Assembly: GCA_902762435.1 (NCBI GenBank)
Contig: CACWOH010000001.1
Location: 99,251-163,250, forward strand
Length of the DNA stretch: 64,000 nt
Direction of reading: 5' to 3'
From: an uncultured Bacteroidia bacterium
Lineage (GTDB): Bacteria; Bacteroidota; Bacteroidia; Bacteroidales; UBA932
Numbering within the stretch: the first letter of the stretch is position 1; every line of letters begins with the position of its first letter. Position numbers and translations under genes: made by a program. Shown here piece by piece: positions 59,616 to 64,000 of this stretch. The notes beneath the pieces were generated by a model. The model saw only the letters and a program-made list of their open reading frames with translations, was not told the DNA's origin and ran no database searches.

Positions 59616-61270
59616 TATTTGTACATGAATCTGCGGATGCTGCCCTTCGGGGTCTTGGAGAACGGCTCGAAGCGGAGCTCGAAGTCGTTGACGGCGGAAT
59701 AAGCGGGCAGTTTGGAGTTGAGATAGACGATGTTCTGCTTCATCACGGCATCGAGCGCGTCCGCGCCGATGCCGGCCCGGTCGAGGGCGTCCATGTTCGG
59801 GACGATCAGCGCCACGATGCGGTGGCCGTCACGCTGGACCACGACGGACTCCGCCACGTACGGCAGCTCGTTGAGCACCACCTCGATTTCCTCGGGATAG
59901 ACGTTCTGGCCGTTGTCGGTCAGGATCATGTTCTTGCAGCGGCCCAGCAGGAAGACGTTGCGGTCGGCGTCGACCGTACCGATGTCGCCGGTACGGAACC
60001 AGCCGTCCTGCAACACCGCGGCCGTGGCCTCGGGATTCTTGTAGTAGCCCTTGAATACGACGTCCCCCTTGATGGAGAGTTCGCCGGCGATATGCTGCGG
60101 GTCCGGGGAATCGATGCGGATCTCCATAATCTCGGGAAGATACTCGCCGCAGGACTTCGGGACATACTTGCCCACTTTGCCGTAGGAGACGATCGGGGCG
60201 AGTTCGGTCAGGCCGTAGCCCGTGATGAACGGCACCTTGAGCTTGTAGACCAGCAGGGCTTCCACCTCGGACGGGATGGCGGAACCGCCGGTGGCGAACA
60301 CCTCGATGTTGCCGCCCATCGCGGCCATCAGCTTGTCGTGAAGCATCTGGCAGAATTCCGGATGGTTCTCATAGTCATCGAGTTTGGCCTTGCCTTCCGG
60401 GGTGTTGATCTCAGAGCCGAGCACGTACTCGGCGAACTTCACGAAGATGAGGGGCACACCGTAGAAAATCCGCGGACGCACTTCCGCCAGGGCCTCCTGG
60501 ACGTTCATCGGGATCGGCGGCAGGCCGAGCACGGTCACGTGCATCCCGAGGGTCATCGGGATCACCACGTCGCAGGTCAGGCCGAAGCTATGCGCATGCG
60601 GAAGCAGGCTCAGGTAGTTCTCCCACTTGTGGAACGGGAAACCCGGACGGATGCCCTGGACGTTCGCGGTGTAGTTGCGGTAGGTCAGCATCACGCCCTT
60701 CGGGTTGCCGGTAGAGCCGGAGGTGTAGAGGATGGCGCACACGTCGTCGATGTCGGGACGGATCACGCGGAAGTCCTCCGGACGCATCCCGGCCGGATAC
60801 TTTTCCGCGAGGAGCCGGGCACCCCCGGCATAGAGCTCGCCCACGCCCTCACGGCTGGCCAGCACCTCACCGGTGCCGCAGTCGATGGCGCAAAGCACCT
60901 GGGGCATCTGCTCGAAGTCCATCGCGGAGAAAGCCCGCTTTTCCGTGTAGAGGATGCGGCTGTCGGAATGGTTCACGAGGTTCTGGGTATCGGCCGGCGT
61001 AAAGGCGTTGTACAGCTGCACGGCCACATAGCCCTTGCTGACCGCCGCCATGAAGACGGAAGCGCCCAGGGCGCAGCTCTTGGTATTGATGGCAATCTTG
61101 TCGCCCGGCTTCAGGCCGGCCTTCTTCCATACGAGGTCGAGGGTTTCGATGCGCTCCGCCAGCTGGCGGTAGTCGATGGTGGACTTGTGGAAATCACTCA
61201 GTGCGGGACGGTCCCAGCTGTCACGGACGGCACCTTCGAAAAGGTTGATGAAATTGTCGATCTTAAGCAT
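59615..61270 (-). CDS. AMP-dependent acyl-CoA/acyl-ACP ligase
   Basis: ANL adenylating enzyme of 551 residues. The P-loop is LYTSGSTGNPKG (about 185-196), with GYGLTELAPIV, DGWFRTGDIG and the terminal catalytic Lys in KTPKGSIRRF. It is the first gene of a three- or four-gene minus-strand run with fabF and a fabZ-like gene, suggesting it loads a fatty acid onto ACP for extension rather than serving beta-oxidation. Compared with the ligase at 26203 it has an extended middle region. ATG at 61270 follows a -7-like box by about 32 nt. Confidence 0.9.
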   Translation of the reverse strand: MLKIDNFINLFEGAVRDSWDRPALSDFHKSTIDYRQLAERIETLDLVWKKAGLKPGDKIAINTKSCALGASVFMAAVSKGYVAVQLYNAFTPADTQNLVNHSDSRILYTEKRAFSAMDFEQMPQVLCAIDCGTGEVLASREGVGELYAGGARLLAEKYPAGMRPEDFRVIRPDIDDVCAILYTSGSTGNPKGVMLTYRNYTANVQGIRPGFPFHKWENYLSLLPHAHSFGLTCDVVIPMTLGMHVTVLGLPPIPMNVQEALAEVRPRIFYGVPLIFVKFAEYVLGSEINTPEGKAKLDDYENHPEFCQMLHDKLMAAMGGNIEVFATGGSAIPSEVEALLVYKLKVPFITGYGLTELAPIVSYGKVGKYVPKSCGEYLPEIMEIRIDSPDPQHIAGELSIKGDVVFKGYYKNPEATAAVLQDGWFRTGDIGTVDADRNVFLLGRCKNMILTDNGQNVYPEEIEVVLNELPYVAESVVVQRDGHRIVALIVPNMDALDRAGIGADALDAVMKQNIVYLNSKLPAYSAVNDFELRFEPFSKTPKGSIRRFMYK

Positions 61271-61301
61271 TCTTTTTGAACTTTAGGTTTTTAATCGGCG
61301 G

Positions 61302-61309
61302 CGAAGTTA
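61302..61309 (-). promoter_or_regulatory. Possible -7 box of the ligase-fabF-fabZ run
   Basis: TAACTTCG on the minus strand, resembling TAnnTTTG, about 31 nt before the ATG at 61270. A -33 element with correct spacing is not clear. Confidence 0.35.
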
Positions 61310-61498
61310 TCCCAAATTTTTGCAACCATAAAAATAAAAACGGGTTTTGTGGCCAAATCCGGAGCCCCGTTGGTAAAAAACCCTTCACAGGGGTGAAATG
61401 CCCGGCAGCGGCGGCCCGGATCGTCATGGCAAAAATACGGCAAAGTCCGCGCGCGTAAAAATAAAGGTCAACGGGGAAGAATAAATGTGACGAAAAAC

Positions 61499-61528
61499 TT
61501 GCCATGCGGAAAAATCGCCGTATATTTG
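61499..61528 (+). promoter_or_regulatory. Promoter of the LytTR regulator gene
   Basis: TTG at 61499-61501, 19 bp, then TATATTTG at 61521-61528. The predicted leader is about 55 nt. Confidence 0.6.
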
Positions 61529-61590
61529 GGACGAAATTCTGAAAAGCATTTATTCATCCCAAAGCAAAAAGGGATTAAAACGGCAGACTT

Positions 61591-62388
61591 ATGAACTCAA
61601 AACTCCGCATCGGACAAAGCTATAAATCGCAACTCTCCTACATCCTGCTGCTGCCGGCCTTCTTCGCCGGATTCTGTTTCCTGTACAATCCCTTCGGGAT
61701 GCACGAGTACTTCCAGACCGGCGGGATGACTTTCGGCTTCCACTTCCTGATGCTCTCCGTCATCCTGATGGCGATCCTCGCGCTCACACGACTGATTTTC
61801 AGCGCATTATACAAGCACATCCCCTTCCGCTGGTGGCATTATGCGGTCTGGTGCATCGGGGAAACATTTGTGTTCACCCTCTTCATGGGGATGTACGCCA
61901 CCCTGTTCGGCAAACCGGGCTACTTCTCGGTCCTGTCGAACTGCTTCAAGTTCTCCTACCTGATCCTGATCTACCCCTACCTGTTCCTCATCCTGCTGCA
62001 GATCATCCTCAACAAGGAAAAAGACCTGAACACGGAACCGTCCGACACCCTCGTCAAGTTCTATGACGAGCACAAGCGGCTCAAACTGACCATCGCCCCC
62101 ACCGCGATCCTGTTCATCCGGGCGGACGCCAACTACGTGGTCCTGAACTATATGGACGCCGACCGGGTGAAGGAGTTCATGCTCCGCGCCTCGATGAAGA
62201 GCGTAGAGGCCACCGTGGCCCGCCACGGGTTGGTGCGCTGCCACCGGTCCTATTTCGTCAACCCCAAGTACGTCAAGCTCCTCAGCAAGAACCGCGAAGG
62301 CCTCGTGACGGCGGAGCTGCTCGTGCCCGGCGTGGAGGCCATCCCGGTCAGCAAGCAGTTCTACAAACAGCTTTCCGAGTTGCTTTGA
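61591..62388 (+). CDS. Membrane-anchored LytTR-family transcriptional regulator
   Basis: A 265-residue one-component regulator. The N-terminal half has four transmembrane helices (about 18-36, 48-66, 84-103, 117-138) and the C-terminal half is a LytTR DNA-binding domain (about 160-263), with ILFIRADANYVVLNYMD and the conserved VRCHRSYFVNPKYV. There is no receiver domain, so the membrane part probably senses the signal. Targets are unknown; the divergent lipid gene cluster is a candidate by position. The ATG at 61591 starts a leader-less first helix preceded by a good promoter. Confidence 0.87.
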   Translation: MNSKLRIGQSYKSQLSYILLLPAFFAGFCFLYNPFGMHEYFQTGGMTFGFHFLMLSVILMAILALTRLIFSALYKHIPFRWWHYAVWCIGETFVFTLFMGMYATLFGKPGYFSVLSNCFKFSYLILIYPYLFLILLQIILNKEKDLNTEPSDTLVKFYDEHKRLKLTIAPTAILFIRADANYVVLNYMDADRVKEFMLRASMKSVEATVARHGLVRCHRSYFVNPKYVKLLSKNREGLVTAELLVPGVEAIPVSKQFYKQLSELL

Positions 62389-62429
62389 TGGGCCCCATCT
62401 CCCCCGGATTCGAAAAAAATCAAAATAAA

Positions 62430-62461
62430 TTTGGAGAATTCCGCAGAAAAGAATACCTTTG
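62430..62461 (+). promoter_or_regulatory. Promoter of the tRNA-Lys pair
   Basis: TTTG at 62430-62433, 20 bp, then TACCTTTG at 62454-62461, 16 nt before the first tRNA. Confidence 0.6.
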
Positions 62462-62477
62462 CAATCCCAAAACGGAG

Positions 62478-62550
62478 GACTCGTTAGCTCAGTTGGTAGA
62501 GCACAACACTTTTAATGTTGGGGTCTCGGGTTCGAGCCCCGAACGGGTCA
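62478..62550 (+). tRNA. tRNA-Lys (anticodon TTT)
   Basis: A 73-nt cloverleaf: acceptor GACTCGT with ACGGGTC, D-arm TAGCTCAGTTGGTAGAGCA, anticodon stem CAACA/TGTTG with loop CTTTTAA, T-loop GTTCGAGCC, discriminator A. CCA is not encoded. It is 33 nt upstream of the second tRNA-Lys and shares its promoter. Confidence 0.96.
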
Positions 62551-62583
62551 CAAAAGTGAAACGGGCTTTCGTTTGACAATACT

Positions 62584-62656
62584 GCTTCCTTAGCTCAGTT
62601 GGTAGAGCACCTGACTCTTAATCAGGGTGTCTAGGGTTCGAGCCCCTAAGGGAGCA
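62584..62656 (+). tRNA. tRNA-Lys (anticodon CTT)
   Basis: A 73-nt cloverleaf: acceptor GCTTCCT with AGGGAGC, D-arm like that of the neighbour, anticodon stem CCTGA/TCAGG with loop CTCTTAA, T-loop GTTCGAGCC, discriminator A. Its 3' end lies in an inverted repeat with the downstream DNA. Confidence 0.96.
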
Positions 62657-62660
62657 CGCA

Positions 62661-62690
62661 AGCGCCTCAGCATTACGCCGGGGCGCTTTT
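62661..62690 (+). terminator. Possible terminator of the tRNA-Lys pair
   Basis: AGCGCC pairs with GGCGCT across a 15-nt loop, followed by TTTT, beginning 5 nt after the tRNA. A larger fold can also form with the tRNA 3' end. Confidence 0.55.
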
Positions 62691-62745
62691 GCGTGCTCCC
62701 GGTTCACTATGACTGGGGGGCGTTCCCCCTTTTGCGTGCTCCCGG
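62686..62745 (+). repeat. 17-bp direct repeat pair, inverse of the tRNA-Lys 3' end
   Basis: CTTTTGCGTGCTCCCGG occurs at 62686-62702 and 62729-62745. Its TGCGTGCTCCC part is the reverse complement of the tRNA-Lys(CTT) end and flank at 62650-62660. Confidence 0.75.
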
Positions 62746-62821
62746 GGGCAAAACAGGGCTTCTACGCCCCTGGCAATTGCTTTTTCGGCCTGCCAGGGGC
62801 GGAAACATACCATTTTGCCCC
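62745..62821. repeat. Nested inverted repeat
   Basis: Outer arms GGGGCAAAA (62745-62753) and TTTTGCCCC (62813-62821); inner arms CGCCCCTGGCA (62765-62775) and TGCCAGGGGCG (62791-62801) with a 15-nt loop. It could form a cruciform or an RNA hairpin. Confidence 0.65.
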
Positions 62822-63055
62822 TCTCTTGCATAGAAGGTTGTTTAATGGGTTATACAAAACGAGCCGCCCTCAGCGATGAGAACGGCTCTTCACGAATCCC
62901 ATAAAGGGTTGTTATGTCTTAATCTGTTTTGCCCCGCAACATCGCAACGACCTCAAATAATAACCTCGCAACACTGTTTTTTGCACAATTTTAATGGTCG
63001 AAACACTGTTTTCGGGTTCTATTTTGTACTCGTTTACATGTTTTCATATTTTCAT

Positions 63056-63104
63056 GTACTTTAAAGTACGTGTTCGTACGTTTTCGAGTACTTTAAAGAA
63101 CTCG
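63056..63104. repeat. AT-rich palindromes with repeated GTACTTTAAAG
   Basis: A perfect 14-bp palindrome GTACTTTAAAGTAC at 63056-63069 and a near-perfect 20-bp palindrome around CTTTAAAG at 63085-63104 (two mismatches), joined by TACG-rich sequence. Confidence 0.65.
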
Positions 63105-63124
63105 TTTACTGTGTTTCCAGGCAC

Positions 63125-63155
63125 AAAAAAGCCCCGAAGCATAGGCTCCGAGGCT
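63125..63155 (-). terminator. Rho-independent terminator of the Fib_succ_major gene
   Basis: On the minus strand an 11-bp stem (AGCCTCGGAGC with GCTTCGGGGCT, with wobbles), CTAT loop and a run of six T, 26 nt after the stop codon. Confidence 0.75.
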
Positions 63156-63181
63156 GTTGTTATTAAACATTAAGGACCTGC

Positions 63182-64000
63182 TTACTCCGAGACGGGACGG
63201 ACCGAGACGCCGTAGTAGCGGTAGCAGTCTTTCCTGCCCACGTCTTCTGAATCGAAGTACACGAACCTTGCGTCGACCGAGAGGTCCTCGCGGAGGGAGG
63301 AAGACCAATAGTTCCCGACGGAGCCGGCACTGTAAAGAGAAGTGCCGTACCGGAAGCCTGCGGCGGGAAGGAAAATGCTGTTGTCTTTGTAGCCCTCCAC
63401 CTTAGAAGTCACGATTTGACCGGCGATGCCGGTGCCCTCATAATCAGCAGTCCAGGCCCAGTCGCAGTTCTCCCGGAGCCAAGTCCACTCCGCATCCGTC
63501 GGAATCCGCCAGGACCCTTTCCATATCTGGCGGGCCGCGTCATCGGCAAAAGCATCATCCACAAGGGATGTTTTATTGTCGCCTACAAACGTATCGCCGT
63601 CATACCAGATACCTTCTGTCAGACCATCGGCGAAAGTGTACTTGGTGATGTATTTCCATTCTGACTGGCACTCCTGCATCCATTTGTAGGTCGCCCAGCT
63701 GTAATCTGTCTTCGGCGCGATCTCACCCCAGGCGAAGTAGTTGCCGTATTCCTCAGGCTTGCTCGCGCCCACGTTGCAGGTGGCCCATTTCTTGCCGTTG
63801 CCCAGATCGACGTATGCATGGCCGTTAATGAAGCCGGGATTATCCTCCACGGTCCACTCGGGGTCGTCGAGGGCCGGGAAGTTGTACATCTTGCCGGGCT
63901 TTAGCGCCTTGGCTTTGCGGATCAGGGAATAGGTCTTGCCGGGACTCTCGAGCGTGAAGAAATAGTCTTCAGCGTCGAGCGAGGTCAGCAAGGCGGTGAA
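63182..64000 (-). CDS. Fib_succ_major-domain protein (partial, N-terminus off window)
   Basis: The C-terminal about 272 residues of a likely exported protein; the frame stays open to the window edge. It ends in a Fibrobacter succinogenes major paralogous domain: YVDLGNGKKWATCNVGASKP, YGNYFAWGEIAPK, WRIPTDAEWTWLRENCDW, AAGFRYG, VGNYWSSSL, and RYYGVSVRPVSE. The upstream residues (FTLESPGKTYSLIRK ... LKPGKMYNFP) resemble the end of a fimbrillin-like or BACON-type domain. Such proteins are usually lipoproteins on the surface; function unknown. A terminator follows the stop. Confidence 0.8.
   Translation of the reverse strand, partial: FTALLTSLDAEDYFFTLESPGKTYSLIRKAKALKPGKMYNFPALDDPEWTVEDNPGFINGHAYVDLGNGKKWATCNVGASKPEEYGNYFAWGEIAPKTDYSWATYKWMQECQSEWKYITKYTFADGLTEGIWYDGDTFVGDNKTSLVDDAFADDAARQIWKGSWRIPTDAEWTWLRENCDWAWTADYEGTGIAGQIVTSKVEGYKDNSIFLPAAGFRYGTSLYSAGSVGNYWSSSLREDLSVDARFVYFDSEDVGRKDCYRYYGVSVRPVSE

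Larger units (their letters stand above)
61271..61590. other. Divergent intergenic region, 320 bp
   Basis: AT-rich non-coding DNA between the ligase and LytTR genes. It holds the two promoters listed at 61302 and 61499 and a leader of about 55 nt before the LytTR ATG. A small inverted repeat TTCAC-AGGG-GTGAA lies at 61384-61397. No gene, tRNA or riboswitch is recognised. Confidence 0.6.
62657..63181. other. Non-coding, repeat-rich intergenic region (about 525 bp)
   Basis: No supported gene between the second tRNA-Lys and the minus-strand Fib_succ_major gene. It contains a terminator, two 17-bp direct repeats that are the inverse of the tRNA 3' end, a long inverted repeat, AT-rich palindromes around 63056-63104, and the minus-strand terminator at 63125. 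Short open frames here have no family match, no start context and low-complexity content. Confidence 0.6.

Noticed and set aside
62686-62821. CRISPR array
   Set aside because: Only two copies of a 17-bp repeat with one spacer-like gap and no cas genes anywhere in the window.
62876-63064. Short frame after the tRNA-Lys pair as a possible small protein
   Set aside because: Lies in AT-rich repeats, has no promoter with proper spacing, and no sequence character of a real protein.
62478-63181. Genomic island or prophage inserted at tRNA-Lys
   Set aside because: No integrase, no direct repeat of the tRNA end bracketing foreign genes, and the copies of the tRNA end are inverted and only tens of bases away.

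Overview
This window looks like a chromosomal segment of a high-GC, xylan-degrading member of the Bacteroidales, probably an uncultured gut or rumen lineage. Supporting signs are Bacteroidota-type promoters (TTTG, about 19-20 bp, then TAnnTTTG), absence of Shine-Dalgarno-led starts, an Nqr operon, DUF4421, Mfa2-like and Fib_succ_major proteins, many lipobox signal peptides, and a GH10-CE1 fusion of the kind known from Prevotella. The genus cannot be fixed from the sequence. No plasmid, phage, IS element, CRISPR array or rRNA was seen.

Layout. 1-7284: a partial UvrD/PcrA-type helicase (minus), divergent from the complete nqrABCDEF operon (Na+-pumping NADH:quinone reductase). 7378-9229: a fimbrial-anchor-like lipoprotein and a GT14 glycosyltransferase. 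9226-16442 (minus): SLBB polysaccharide export protein, Wzz-like co-polymerase, uvrA, and a glycosyltransferase in one run. 16645-16795: tRNA-Asp with tandem terminators. 16852-21952: first xylan esterase locus (CE1 esterase, frameshifted type-B carboxylesterase, GH10-CE1 bifunctional enzyme). 22036-27819: AspT/YidE-type transporter, papain-like amidase lipoprotein, then aminotransferase, PlsC-like acyltransferase and AMP ligase. 27832-31914 (minus): aromatic amino acid operon pheA, aroC, tyrA, DAHP synthase. 31990-39574: GH3 lipoprotein, C26 amidohydrolase, GltS, TerB/DnaJ protein, a membrane protein, a 54-residue ORF and a DUF4421 protein. 39585-47093 (minus): histidine degradation operon (ftcD, hutU, hutH, hutI) ending in a GT2 gene. 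47185-48882: lipoprotein with two metallo-beta-lactamase domains. 48987-57045: second xylan locus (GH43-CE1 fusion, stand-alone CE1, DUF1573 protein, GH3). 57119-61270 (minus): AMP ligase, FabF, FabZ-like dehydratase, glutaminyl cyclotransferase. 61591-62388: membrane-bound LytTR regulator. 62478-62656: two tRNA-Lys genes (TTT, CTT), then about 520 bp of non-coding repeat-rich DNA, then a partial Fib_succ_major protein (minus).

How they fit. The GH10, GH43 and GH3 enzymes with the CE1 and carboxylesterase proteins form a set for cutting arabinoxylan and removing feruloyl or acetyl groups. No SusC/SusD pair is present, so uptake must be encoded elsewhere. Nqr supplies a sodium gradient that the GltS symporter could use. 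Histidine is degraded to glutamate by the tetrahydrofolate route (FtcD, no HutG). The most unusual points are: a stand-alone CE1 gene paired with a glycosidase-CE1 fusion at both xylan loci, a Pro/Ala-rich insertion inside one esterase domain, a one-base frameshift in the type-B esterase, two genes starting 5 nt after a perfect -7 box, a promoter-driven micro-ORF, and inverted copies of a tRNA 3' end next to tRNA-Lys.
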